The notes under the pieces were generated by a model. It made no database searches, was not told where the DNA came from, and was given only the letters and a program-made list of their open reading frames with translations. From contig NZ_CP035037.1 in the NCBI RefSeq assembly GCF_004028235.1, forward strand, positions 1,364,001 to 1,428,000: DNA of 64,000 nt. Reading direction: 5' to 3'. This stretch comes from Leucobacter muris. Its GTDB lineage: Bacteria > Actinomycetota > Actinomycetes > Actinomycetales > Microbacteriaceae. Both the position numbers and the translations under genes were made by a program. Positions 37,447 to 45,756 of this stretch are shown piece after piece; position 1 is the stretch's first letter; the number at the start of each line of letters is the position of its first letter.

Positions 37447-38481
37447 CTACGCCCGGGAGCCGGGCAGCTCGCGGTGGCCGCCGAACTGCTGGCGCATCGC
37501 CGAGAGCACCTGGTTGGCGTAGCGATCCTCGCCCCGCGACGAGAAGCGCTCGAACAGCGACGCCGCCAGCACGGGCACGGGCACGCCGACGTCGATGGCG
37601 GCCTTCACGGTCCAGCGGCCCTCGCCCGAGTCGGAGACCCGACCCGCGAGTCCGTCGAGGGAGGGGTTCTCGCGCAGCGCGGCGGCGGTGAGGTCGAGCA
37701 GCCACGACGAGACCACCGATCCGCGCCGCCACAGCTCGGTCACTCTCGAGGTGTCGATGTCGAATCGGTAGAGCTCGGGCTCGTCGAGCGGGGCGACCTC
37801 GGCGGCGTGCTCGACGGAGAGCTCGTCGCGCTCGGCGCCGGCGTTGGCGTGCTCGAGCAGGTTGAGGCCCTCGGCGAAGGCCGCCATCATGCCGTACTCG
37901 ATGCCGTTGTGCACCATCTTCACGAAGTGGCCGGCGCCGGTCGCACCGCAGTGCAGGTAGCCGAGCTCCTCGGGGCTGTGCTCGCCCTCGCGGCCCGGGG
38001 TGCGGGCCACGTCGCCGGCGCCGGGGGCGAGGGATCGCAGCAGCGGCTCGACGGCGGCGACGGCCTCGTCGGGGCCGCCGACCATGAGGCAGTAGCCGCG
38101 TTCGAGCCCGAAGACACCGCCGCTCGTGCCGACGTCGACGTAGTGGATGCCGCGCTCGGCGAGTTCCCGGCCGCGGCGCACGTCGTCGCGGTAGTGGGAG
38201 TTGCCGCCGTCGATGAGGATGTCGCCGGCGCTCAGCAGCCGCGCCGTCTCGGCCACGACGTCGCCGGTGAGACCGGCCGGGATCATCAGCCAGATCACGC
38301 GCGGCGCGGGCAGCGCCTCGACCAGCTCGGCGATCCCGGCGACGCCCTTCGCCCCCTCTGCGGCGAGAGCCTCCACGGATCGCGGGTCGACGTCGTACGC
38401 GACGCACGCGTGCCCGGCGCGCATGGCGCGGCGGGCGATGTTCGCGCCCATGCGGCCGAGTCCGATGATGCCGAAGTGCAT
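37447..38481 (-). CDS. gnd: 6-phosphogluconate dehydrogenase (decarboxylating), short GndA/YqeC type
   Basis: This oxidises 6-phosphogluconate to ribulose 5-phosphate and CO2. A Rossmann N-terminus (IGLGRMGANIARR), IDGGNSHYRDD, the catalytic GYCLMVGG and KMVHNGIEYG are visible. At 344 aa it belongs to the shorter subgroup often linked to NAD+. AGGAGG precedes the ATG at 38481. Last gene of the gntP-gntK-gnd operon. Confidence 0.93.
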   Translation of the reverse strand: MHFGIIGLGRMGANIARRAMRAGHACVAYDVDPRSVEALAAEGAKGVAGIAELVEALPAPRVIWLMIPAGLTGDVVAETARLLSAGDILIDGGNSHYRDDVRRGRELAERGIHYVDVGTSGGVFGLERGYCLMVGGPDEAVAAVEPLLRSLAPGAGDVARTPGREGEHSPEELGYLHCGATGAGHFVKMVHNGIEYGMMAAFAEGLNLLEHANAGAERDELSVEHAAEVAPLDEPELYRFDIDTSRVTELWRRGSVVSSWLLDLTAAALRENPSLDGLAGRVSDSGEGRWTVKAAIDVGVPVPVLAASLFERFSSRGEDRYANQVLSAMRQQFGGHRELPGSRA

Positions 38482-38543
38482 GAGGGGGTCCTCCTGGTGC
38501 GTGGGCGTGGTGCGGGGCGGTGCGGATGCTGGGGCGGGGCCGG

Positions 38544-39101
38544 TCAGTCGCTCGGGATCGTGGTGATGGCCTCGGTGGCCCCGGGCAGCCGGCGCAGCCC
38601 GAGGCGTCGGATGAGGTCGGACGCGAGCTCGCGGGGGCGGCGGGCGACGCCGATGACGATGCCGTTCTCGTCGGGCTCGAGGGGCTCGAGCGTCGCGTAC
38701 TGCGAACCGAGCAGGCTCTGCGGCATGAAGTGGTCGAGGCGGCGGCTGAGCCGCTCGGAGACCACGTCGCGCGATCCCTCGAGGTGCACGAAGAGCACGC
38801 CTGGGCCGCCGATGCGGTCGCGGTAGACGCGCCGCAGGGCCGAGCAGGTGACGATGCCGGGCATGCCCGCCTGCTGGCGATCCCGGATCCACTCGGCGAT
38901 CCTGTCGAGCCAGGGCCAGCGATCCTCGTCGGTGAGCGCTTCGCCCGCGGCCATCTTCGCCACGTTCGCCTCGGGGTGCAGGTCGTCGCCCTCGGCGAGA
39001 TCCCACCCGAGCGCGCCGGCGAGGAGACCCGCGAGGGTCGACTTGCCGCAGCCGGAGACGCCCATCAGCACGAGCACGGTCGGGGTGTCGTTCTGCGCCA
39101 T
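38544..39101 (-). CDS. gntK: Gluconokinase
   Basis: GntK makes 6-phosphogluconate from gluconate and ATP. The P-loop is GVSGCGKST, followed by EGDDLHPEANVAKM, TDEDRWPWL and CSALRRVYRD, all family motifs. 185 aa. It starts one base before the gntP stop, so the two are coupled, and it feeds gnd downstream. Confidence 0.95.
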   Translation of the reverse strand: MAQNDTPTVLVLMGVSGCGKSTLAGLLAGALGWDLAEGDDLHPEANVAKMAAGEALTDEDRWPWLDRIAEWIRDRQQAGMPGIVTCSALRRVYRDRIGGPGVLFVHLEGSRDVVSERLSRRLDHFMPQSLLGSQYATLEPLEPDENGIVIGVARRPRELASDLIRRLGLRRLPGATEAITTIPSD

Positions 39102-39102
39102 G

Positions 39103-40494
39103 TCACACCACCAGGTCCAGCAGCAGCACGCCGATGAGGCCGGCGACCGAGATGAGGCACTCGAGCACGCTCCAGGTCTTGAAGGTCTGGGGCAGGTTGG
39201 TGCCGAGGTACTGCTTGACGAGCCAGAAGCCGGCGTCGTTGACGTGGGAGAGGAACACCGAGCCGCTGCCGATCGCGAGCACGAGCAGGGCGACCTCGGG
39301 GGAGGGGAGCGTCGCGGCGACGGGAGCCATGAGCCCCGCGGCGGTGACGGTGGCGACGGTGGCCGAGCCGGTGGCGACGCGCACGAGCACCGCCACGACC
39401 CAGCCGAGCAGCAGCACCGAGATGCCGCTGTCGATCACGGCCCGTGTGATGACCTCGCCGATGCCGGTGTCGATGAGCACCTGCTTGAACGCGCCGCCCG
39501 CGCCCACGATGAGCAGGATCCCGGCGATGGGAGGCAGGCTCTCCTCGAGCGTCTTCGAGACGCTGGAGCGGGTCATGCGGGCGCCGCCGCCGAGCACGAA
39601 GATGCCGAAGATCAGGGTGATGAGCAGCGCGATGGCGGGAGTGCCGAGGAAGTCGATGATGCTCCACCAGAAGCCGCTCGGCTCGGCGACGAAGACCTCG
39701 GTGAGCGCCTTCACCATCATCAGCACGACGGGCAGCAGGATCGCGGTGAGCGCCGCCGCGAAGGAGGGGCGGGGGCGGGCCTCCGCCTGGTCGCCATCGG
39801 CTCCGACGAACATCTCGGGCACGGGCACCGGGGCCCACTTGGCGGCGTAGGTGCTGAAGAGGGGGCCCGCGACGATGACGGTGGGGATCGCGACGATGAC
39901 GCCGAAGGCGAGGGTGAGGCCGAGGTTCGCGCCGAGCGTGTCGATGGCGACGAGGGGGCCGGGATGGGGTGGGACGAGGCCGTGCATCGCCGAGAGGCCC
40001 GCGAGCGTGGGGATCGCGATCTTCATGAGGGCGAGGCCTGAGCGGCGGGCGACGAGGATGATGATCGGGATCAGCAGCACGAGGCCGATCTCGAAGAACA
40101 TGGGCAGGCCGATGACGGCGCCGACGAGGCCCATGGTCCACGGCAGCATGCGGGGGCTGGAGCGCTTGACGAGCGTGTCCACGATCCGGTCGGCCCCGCC
40201 GGAGTCGGCGAGCAGCTTGCCGAACATCGCGCCGAGCGCGATGAGCACGCCGACGCCGCCGACGGTTGAGCCGAAGCCCGCCGTGAAGCTTGTGAGAGCC
40301 TGCAGCGACTCCATACCGGCTGCGATGCCCACGCCCAGCGCGCCGATGGTGAGCGCGAGGAACGGGTGCACCCTGAGCCAGGTGATGAGCAGGATGATGA
40401 CGGCGAAGCCGGCGAGCGCCGCGACGATGAGCTGCGCGTCCGAGCCGACGGGAACCACCTCGTCGGCCATGGGGAAGAGACTCGTGGGAAACAT
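39103..40494 (-). CDS. gntP: Gluconate:H+ symporter (GntP family)
   Basis: A 463-aa inner-membrane permease with about 12 segments and GntP hallmarks (HGLVPPHPGPL, LPMFFEIGLVLLIPI). The ATG at 40494 has AAGGA six bases upstream; an internal ATG at 40470 is possible. First gene of the operon, facing the divergent gntR across a 172-nt region with two related inverted repeats. Confidence 0.94.
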   Translation of the reverse strand: MFPTSLFPMADEVVPVGSDAQLIVAALAGFAVIILLITWLRVHPFLALTIGALGVGIAAGMESLQALTSFTAGFGSTVGGVGVLIALGAMFGKLLADSGGADRIVDTLVKRSSPRMLPWTMGLVGAVIGLPMFFEIGLVLLIPIIILVARRSGLALMKIAIPTLAGLSAMHGLVPPHPGPLVAIDTLGANLGLTLAFGVIVAIPTVIVAGPLFSTYAAKWAPVPVPEMFVGADGDQAEARPRPSFAAALTAILLPVVLMMVKALTEVFVAEPSGFWWSIIDFLGTPAIALLITLIFGIFVLGGGARMTRSSVSKTLEESLPPIAGILLIVGAGGAFKQVLIDTGIGEVITRAVIDSGISVLLLGWVVAVLVRVATGSATVATVTAAGLMAPVAATLPSPEVALLVLAIGSGSVFLSHVNDAGFWLVKQYLGTNLPQTFKTWSVLECLISVAGLIGVLLLDLVV

Positions 40495-40572
40495 CCTCGT
40501 TCCTTATCCTTCTTCGGGCTCCGGGTGGAATCCTGCGGAGCGGCTGCCGAGGTGGCTGAAGTGAGACTAACC

Positions 40573-40626
40573 AAATAAGCCGGTTATTTCAAGAATGCTT
40601 CGAAAATAAGTCGTGTATATTTCGGG
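40573..40626. promoter_or_regulatory. Two related inverted repeats, GntR operator candidates
   Basis: AAATAA-GCCGG-TTATTT (40573-40589) and CGAAAATAAGTCGTG-TATATTTCG (40601-40624) both contain AAATAAGNCG. They lie between divergent gntP and gntR. Confidence 0.6.
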
Positions 40627-40654
40627 AGCGTGGAATGAACTCTGTTCATAACCG

Positions 40655-40660
40655 TAAGCT
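40655..40660 (+). promoter_or_regulatory. -10 element of a leaderless gntR transcript
   Basis: TAAGCT, six bases before the GTG at 40667. Confidence 0.5.
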
Positions 40661-40666
40661 GAGGGT

Positions 40667-41363
40667 GTGAGTCAGGGACCGCTGCACGCCGAGATCGCCG
40701 AACGCTGGGGCGCCGAGATCGCCGCAGGGCTGCGCGCTCCCGGCGAGCGGCTCTCGGTCGAGGAGGCCGCCGCGGCCCACGGCGTCTCGCGCAGCGTGAT
40801 CCGCGAGGCGGTGCGTGTGCTCGAGTCGCTCGGCATGGTCACCGCGCGGCAGAGGATCGGCATCACGGTGCAGCCCTCGAGCTCCTGGCAGCCCTACGAC
40901 GAGCGCGTGCTGCGGTGGCGGCTCGACGGCCCCGAGCGCCCCGAGCTGCTCCGCACGCTCAGCGAGCTCCGCGCGGCGGTCGAGCCGGCTGCCGCGCCTC
41001 GCCGCGCACCGCGCGACCCCCGCGCAGTGCGGCGAGCTGGCGGCCGCCTACGTGGGCATGGCGAGCACCTCGCGATCCGCCGACGCCGAGGAGTACCTCG
41101 CCCACGACATCGCCTTCCATCGCACGCTGCTCGAGGCCTCGGGCAATCCGATGTTCGCGAGCCTCGGCAGCGTCGTCGTGGCCGTGCTCGAGGGGCGAAC
41201 CCACCACGCGCTCATGCCGCACGTTGCGAGCGCCGATGCGCTCGCGCTGCACGGCGAGGTCGCCGCGGCCGTGCGGGCGGGCGACGCGGATCGTGCCGAG
41301 GCCTGCGCCCGCTCGATCGTGGACGAGGCGGCGGTCGCGATGCTGCGCGAGGGGCGCGGCTGA
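40667..41363 (+). pseudogene. GntR-family regulator (FCD type), frameshifted
   Basis: The N-terminal winged HTH (GERLSVEEAAAAHGVSRSVIREAVRVLESLGMV) is in one frame and the FCD ligand domain (LAAAYVGMASTS, AHDIAFHRTLLEASGNPMF, HGEVAAAVRAGD) in another. The change falls near 40991-40998 in a GC repeat: restoring GC there would give EPAAARLAAHRA. As read, the protein ends in unrelated residues, which would leave gntPK-gnd unrepressed. A sequencing error is equally possible. The leaderless GTG start fits TAAGCT. Confidence 0.8.
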
Positions 41364-41369
41364 GCGGCG

Positions 41370-41942
41370 TCAGCCCCGCTGCTTCGCCGCTGCCTTCGCG
41401 GCGCGCTTCGTCTCTCGCACCTTGAGCAGGGTCTCGGGGGAGGTGATGTCGGCGACGCTGCGGAAGGATCCCTCCTCGCCGTAGGGGGTCGACGCCTCCC
41501 GCCAGCCGGCGCCGTCGAAGCCGCACTGCTTGCCGAGCAGCGCGAGGAAGATCTTCGCCTTCTGGTCGCCGAAGCCAGGCAGCGCCTTGAGGCGCTTCAG
41601 CACCGTCTTGCCGTCGGGCTCATCCTGCTGCCAGATGGCCGAGGCGTCGCCGCCCCACTCGTCGACGATCGTGCGGCACAGCGTCTGCACCCGCGCCGCC
41701 ATCGACCCGGGGAACCGGTGCACGGCGGGCGACTGCTTGAAGGCGGCGGCGAAGTCGTCGGGGTCGCAGTCGGCGATGGCGGCGGCATCGACGGCGCCGA
41801 TCCGCTGCTCGATCTTGAGCGGCCCCGAGAATGCGACCTCCATCGCGACCTGCTGATCGAGCAGCATGCCGATCAGGAGCGCGAGCGGGTTCTCGGTGAG
41901 CAGGCGGTCGGCCTCGGTGTCGTCGGTGAGGTGCAGATCCAT
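41370..41942 (-). CDS. HhH-GPD-type base excision DNA repair protein
   Basis: A 190-aa protein with an endonuclease III-like HhH (LPGFGDQKAKIFLALL) and helical GPD fold. It lacks an Fe-S Cys4 cluster, as in the family TIGR03252. No catalytic Asp/Lys can be confirmed. GATACT on the minus strand (41949-41954) lies six bases before the ATG. Confidence 0.82.
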   Translation of the reverse strand: MDLHLTDDTEADRLLTENPLALLIGMLLDQQVAMEVAFSGPLKIEQRIGAVDAAAIADCDPDDFAAAFKQSPAVHRFPGSMAARVQTLCRTIVDEWGGDASAIWQQDEPDGKTVLKRLKALPGFGDQKAKIFLALLGKQCGFDGAGWREASTPYGEEGSFRSVADITSPETLLKVRETKRAAKAAAKQRG

Positions 41943-42025
41943 GGCCCCAGTATCGCACCCGGGGCTCCCGATGCGCTGCGGCGCTGCGCTGCGGGATGGG
42001 TCGGATCCGAGGAGACCGTGCTAAT

Positions 42026-42040
42026 GTAAGCAGTGCTTAC
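42026..42040. promoter_or_regulatory. 15-bp palindrome, operator candidate for the TetR gene
   Basis: GTAAGCA-G-TGCTTAC overlaps the expected transcript start after TAATGT (42022-42027) and precedes the tetR ribosome site. Confidence 0.6.
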
Positions 42041-42057
42041 TTTGTGAAGGAGTGTCG

Positions 42058-42660
42058 ATGGACTCCGAATCCGCTCGGGCGGGCTACCACCACGGTGATC
42101 TGCGGGCGTCGCTGGTGCTCGCCGCCCTCGAGATGCTCGAGGCCGGCGAGTCGTTCTCGCTGCGCGCCATCGCCCGGCGAGCGGGCGTGTCCACGGCCGC
42201 GCCCTATCGGCACTTCGCCGATCGCGACGCGCTCGAGTCGGCGCTGGCCGTGCACGGGCTGCACGAGCTGATGGACGCGATCACCGGCGATGGGCGTGCG
42301 CCGGAATGCGCCGCCGACGTGGCCGAGATCGCGGTCGGGTACGTGCGCTTCGCCCTGCGGCGTCCGGCGCTCTTCCGGTTGATGTTCGGGCGGGAGTGCG
42401 ACGAGCAGGACGACGATCGGGTGCGCGCGGCCGGCGCCCTGCACGAGTACCTCGAGAGCGTGATGGCCGGCGTCTTCCCGCACGCCGACCCCGTCGCTCT
42501 GGCGACGGCCGGCTGGTCGCTCGCCCACGGGCTCGCCTTCCTGCACCTCGACGGCAAGCTGCCGAATGCCGACCCGAGCGCCGTCGACGATCGCGTGCGC
42601 GCGACCTTCGCCGCAATCACCCCCTCCCCATCACCCGATCCCGAATCGAGAGCCTCATGA
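42058..42660 (+). CDS. TetR family transcriptional regulator
   Basis: A 200-aa protein: HTH SLRAIARRAGVSTAAPYRHFADRDAL and a TetR_C-like ligand domain (FALRRPALFRLMFG). AAGGAG lies five bases before the ATG. Its own operator probably is the 15-bp palindrome just upstream. It overlaps the next gene, so it likely controls that pair. Confidence 0.9.
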   Translation: MDSESARAGYHHGDLRASLVLAALEMLEAGESFSLRAIARRAGVSTAAPYRHFADRDALESALAVHGLHELMDAITGDGRAPECAADVAEIAVGYVRFALRRPALFRLMFGRECDEQDDDRVRAAGALHEYLESVMAGVFPHADPVALATAGWSLAHGLAFLHLDGKLPNADPSAVDDRVRATFAAITPSPSPDPESRAS

Positions 42661-43346
42661 CCTCCAGACGCGTACTGATCGCGGTCACCAACGTCGACCA
42701 CTACGACGCCGACCCGACGCACCCGACCGGCCTCTGGCTCTCTGAGCTGACCCACGCCTTCGACGTCTTCGCCGAGCGGGGCTTCGAGCAGACCCTGGTG
42801 AGCCCCGCAGGCGGCAGATCGCCTCTGGAACCCCGATCGCTCGCCTTCCCGAACCTCGACGGTTCCGCCAAGTCCTGGTATCGCGACCCGATGCGGATGG
42901 CGCTGCTGGAGCACACGGCAGCCCCCGAGGAGGTCGACTCGGCCGACTACGACGCGATCTACTTCACCGGCGGCCACGCGGTGATGTTCGACTTCCCCGG
43001 CAGCGAGGGGCTGCAGCGGATCACGCGCGACATCTTCGAGCGCGGTGGCGTTGTCGGGGCGGTCTGCCACGGCTACTGCGGCCTGCTGAACACCCGACTC
43101 TCCGACGGAGGCCACCTGGTCGCCGGCCGCAGCATCACCGGGTTCTCCTGGCGGGAGGAAGTGCTCGCGGGCGTGGCGAAGCTCGTGCCCTACAACGTCG
43201 AGGAGCGAATGAAGGACCGCGGTGCGCGATACTCGAAGGCCCTGCTGCCGTTCGTCTCCAACACGGTCGTCGACGGGCGGCTCGTCACCGGGCAGAACCC
43301 CGGCTCGGCGAAGGAGACCGCGGCGGCGGTCTCAGCGCTTCTCTGA
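42657..43346 (+). CDS. DJ-1/PfpI superfamily protein, Hsp31-like (glyoxalase III-type)
   Basis: A 229-aa type-1 glutamine-amidotransferase-like fold: YFTGGHAVMFDFP, nucleophile cysteine in AVCHGYCGL and HGYCG histidine, as in Hsp31/glyoxalase III. Such proteins detoxify methylglyoxal or act as chaperones; which applies is not clear. The ATG overlaps the tetR stop (ATGA). Confidence 0.85.
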   Translation: MTSRRVLIAVTNVDHYDADPTHPTGLWLSELTHAFDVFAERGFEQTLVSPAGGRSPLEPRSLAFPNLDGSAKSWYRDPMRMALLEHTAAPEEVDSADYDAIYFTGGHAVMFDFPGSEGLQRITRDIFERGGVVGAVCHGYCGLLNTRLSDGGHLVAGRSITGFSWREEVLAGVAKLVPYNVEERMKDRGARYSKALLPFVSNTVVDGRLVTGQNPGSAKETAAAVSALL

Positions 43347-43387
43347 CGCGCCGCACGACCACACCGAATCGACCAGGGAGACACACC

Positions 43388-44311
43388 ATGCAGACGATAC
43401 TCGGAGCCGGCGGCCAGATCGCCGAAGAGCTCGCCCGCGAACTCCACCGGAACTTCACTCAGGAGATCCGCCTCGTGAGCAGGAACCCCAGCAAGATCCA
43501 CGACACTGATCAGCTCGTCCCCGCAGACCTCATGGATGCCGAGGCCACCGATCAGGCCGTGGCGGGCAGCGACGTCGTGTACCTCACCGTCGGCCTGCCC
43601 ATGGATTCCGACCTCTGGGAGCAGAGGTTCCCCACCATGATGGCGAACACGATCGCGGCCTGCCAGAAGCACGGCAGCAGGCTCGTGTTCTTCGACAACA
43701 CCTACATGTACCCCCGCACCGCCGCGCCTCAGACCGAGCGCACTCCGTTCGAGCCGGTCGGGCGCAAGGCGACGGTGCGGGCCCGGATCGCCACGATGCT
43801 GCTGCGCGAGATGGAAGCCGGTGCGATCGACGCCGTGATCTGCAGAGCCCCCGAGTTCTACGGACCGGGCAAGACGCAGAGCCTCACCAACTCGGCCGTG
43901 TTCGATCGCATCGAGCAGGGCAAGCGGCCCCTCGTCCCACTGAACGCCCGCGCGAAGCGCAGCCTCATCTGGACTCCGGACGCCAGCCGGGCCATGGCGC
44001 TCATCGGCAACACCCCCGACGCTTACGGGCAGACGTGGCACCTGCCGATCGACCGGGATCGCCTCACCTACGCGCAGCTGATCGGCATCGCCTCCGAGAT
44101 CTCCGGACGGGAGATCGCGTTCACCACGGTGCCCGAGTGGGCGTTCAAGCTGGGCGGGCTGGTCAGCCCGGCGGCCAAGGAGGCGGCCGAACTGCTGCCG
44201 CGCTACCGCCAGGACAACATCTTCGACTCGTCGAAGTTCGCGACGCGGTTCCCGGGCTTCGAGGTCACCGACTATCGAGCCGGGATCGCGGAGATGCTCG
44301 GCGAGGGGTGA
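43388..44311 (+). CDS. NAD(P)-binding Rossmann (epimerase/dehydratase-like) protein
   Basis: A 307-aa Rossmann protein with an unusual short N-terminus (ILGAGGQIAEELARELH), ADLMDAEATDQAVAGSDVVYLTVGLP and FDNTYMYPRTAAP, in the extended/atypical SDR group of NAD-dependent epimerases. It has no canonical YxxxK serine set, so a reductase or sensor role (NmrA-like) is possible. It follows the Hsp31-like gene by 41 nt and is probably in the same operon under the TetR protein. Confidence 0.8.
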   Translation: MQTILGAGGQIAEELARELHRNFTQEIRLVSRNPSKIHDTDQLVPADLMDAEATDQAVAGSDVVYLTVGLPMDSDLWEQRFPTMMANTIAACQKHGSRLVFFDNTYMYPRTAAPQTERTPFEPVGRKATVRARIATMLLREMEAGAIDAVICRAPEFYGPGKTQSLTNSAVFDRIEQGKRPLVPLNARAKRSLIWTPDASRAMALIGNTPDAYGQTWHLPIDRDRLTYAQLIGIASEISGREIAFTTVPEWAFKLGGLVSPAAKEAAELLPRYRQDNIFDSSKFATRFPGFEVTDYRAGIAEMLGEG

Positions 44312-44331
44312 CTGGCGCCGGCGGTCGGCCC

Positions 44332-44372
44332 GGGTCTGGCCCGGCGCCCAGGGGCAGACCGGGGCCAGACCC
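44332..44372. terminator. Bidirectional hairpin between convergent genes
   Basis: GGGTCTGGCCC and GGGCCAGACCC are 11-bp complementary arms 19 nt apart, between the NAD-binding gene and the globin gene. Confidence 0.6.
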
Positions 44373-44389
44373 GCCGCCGTGATCGCCGG

Positions 44390-44830
44390 CTACTCGAAGC
44401 GGTTGACCATGGCGAGCGCGGCCCGCTCGACGTAGTCGCGGAACGCGGCATCGTGCATCGGCGGCAGCGCCGCCTCGTCGAGCGCGGCGTGCATGTGCTT
44501 CAGCCACCGCTCCTTCGCGTCGGGCGTGACGGGGAACGGCGCGTGACGCATGCGCAGCCGCGGATGACCCCGCTGCTCGGAGTAGGTCGTCGGCCCGCCC
44601 CAGTACTGCTCGAGGAAGGCGCGCAACCGCCAGATCGCGCCCTCCCAGTCGGCGTCGGGGTACATGGGCGCGAGCACCGGGTCTTCGCGCACGCCCGCGT
44701 AGAACGCGCGCACGATGCGCTCGAACGTCTCGATGCCGCCCACCTGGGCCCAGAGGGTGTCGGTCACCGCGGGCCCCTCTTCGCTCGCCCGCAGGGTCAG
44801 CCTCGGCGGGGGCGGTTGCTGTTCGTTCAC
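44390..44830 (-). CDS. Truncated haemoglobin, group II (trHbO-like)
   Basis: A 146-aa 2/2 globin with the conserved YWGGP, the proximal-histidine segment RLRMRHAPF and WLKHMHAAL. The N-terminal tail is proline rich. GTG start at 44830 has GGAGG six bases upstream and overlaps the mscS stop (GTGA). It probably binds O2 or protects from NO; coupled to mscS and pepN, a linkage with no obvious functional reason. Confidence 0.9.
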   Translation of the reverse strand: MNEQQPPPPRLTLRASEEGPAVTDTLWAQVGGIETFERIVRAFYAGVREDPVLAPMYPDADWEGAIWRLRAFLEQYWGGPTTYSEQRGHPRLRMRHAPFPVTPDAKERWLKHMHAALDEAALPPMHDAAFRDYVERAALAMVNRFE

Positions 44831-45756
44831 GCTGCACCTCCCGGGTACTTCGGCAGCTCGGTGGCGAGCTGGATGCCCGCTTCCTGGAAGCGGCGGATCA
44901 GTGCGGCGCGCAGCGCGCGCTGCACCGCCCACTGCGCCTCGGGGCGCGTGCGCACCGCGAGCCGCAGGGTGGCGCGGTCTCCGAAGGCGCTCTCCACACC
45001 CCAGATCTCGGGCTCGCCCGATATCTTCCGGGCGATCGCGGGGTCGTGCACGAGGCCCTTCGCCGTCTCGAGCGTGACGCGCTCCACCTCGGCGAGATCG
45101 CTGTCGGCGCGCACCGTCACGTCGATGAGCGCGCGGCCCCACCCCTGGGAGGAGTTGCCGAGGGTGAGGATCTCGCCGTTGCGCACGAACCAGAGCGTGC
45201 CATCCATCGCTCGCACCTGGGTCACCCGGATCCCCACGTCCTCGACGGTGCCGCTCACCTCGCCGATCGTGACGATGTCGCCGACGCCGAGCTGATCCTC
45301 GAACACCATGAATATCCCGTTCAGGATGTCCTTCACGATGTTCTGCGCGCCGAAGGCGAGGCCCGCGCCCACGATGCCGGCGGAGGCGACGAGCGCGCCC
45401 ACGTTCACGCTGAGCTCGGAGAGCACGAGGATCAGCGCGATCACCACCACCACCCAGGTGATCACCGCGCGGCCGACGGTGCCGAGCGTGCGCGTGCGCT
45501 GCACGGCGCGCGCGTTCACGTAGGGCGCGGCCTGGATCTCCGAGGTGGTGTCGACGTCCTGCGCGCGTTTCACGCCCTGCACGATGCGGGTGACGGTGCG
45601 CATGAGGATCCTGCGGAGCACCCAGTTGAGCACCACCGCGACCGCGACGATCAGCAGGATCCGCAACGGTACCTGATACGCCGTCACGAAGTCGACGAAC
45701 GCGTTGCCGACCACCTCCGGCACGTCCTCGACGCCCTCGAACCGGAATGCCGCCAT
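44827..45756 (-). CDS. Mechanosensitive channel, MscS family
   Basis: A 309-aa membrane protein with three main hydrophobic segments and the MscS core: GALVASAGIVGAGLAFGAQN pore helix and GIFMVFEDQLGVGDIVTIG, then a soluble beta domain. It should open under membrane tension to release solutes. Its ATG overlaps the pepN stop (TGATG); the downstream globin is also coupled. Confidence 0.92.
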   Translation of the reverse strand: MAAFRFEGVEDVPEVVGNAFVDFVTAYQVPLRILLIVAVAVVLNWVLRRILMRTVTRIVQGVKRAQDVDTTSEIQAAPYVNARAVQRTRTLGTVGRAVITWVVVVIALILVLSELSVNVGALVASAGIVGAGLAFGAQNIVKDILNGIFMVFEDQLGVGDIVTIGEVSGTVEDVGIRVTQVRAMDGTLWFVRNGEILTLGNSSQGWGRALIDVTVRADSDLAEVERVTLETAKGLVHDPAIARKISGEPEIWGVESAFGDRATLRLAVRTRPEAQWAVQRALRAALIRRFQEAGIQLATELPKYPGGAA

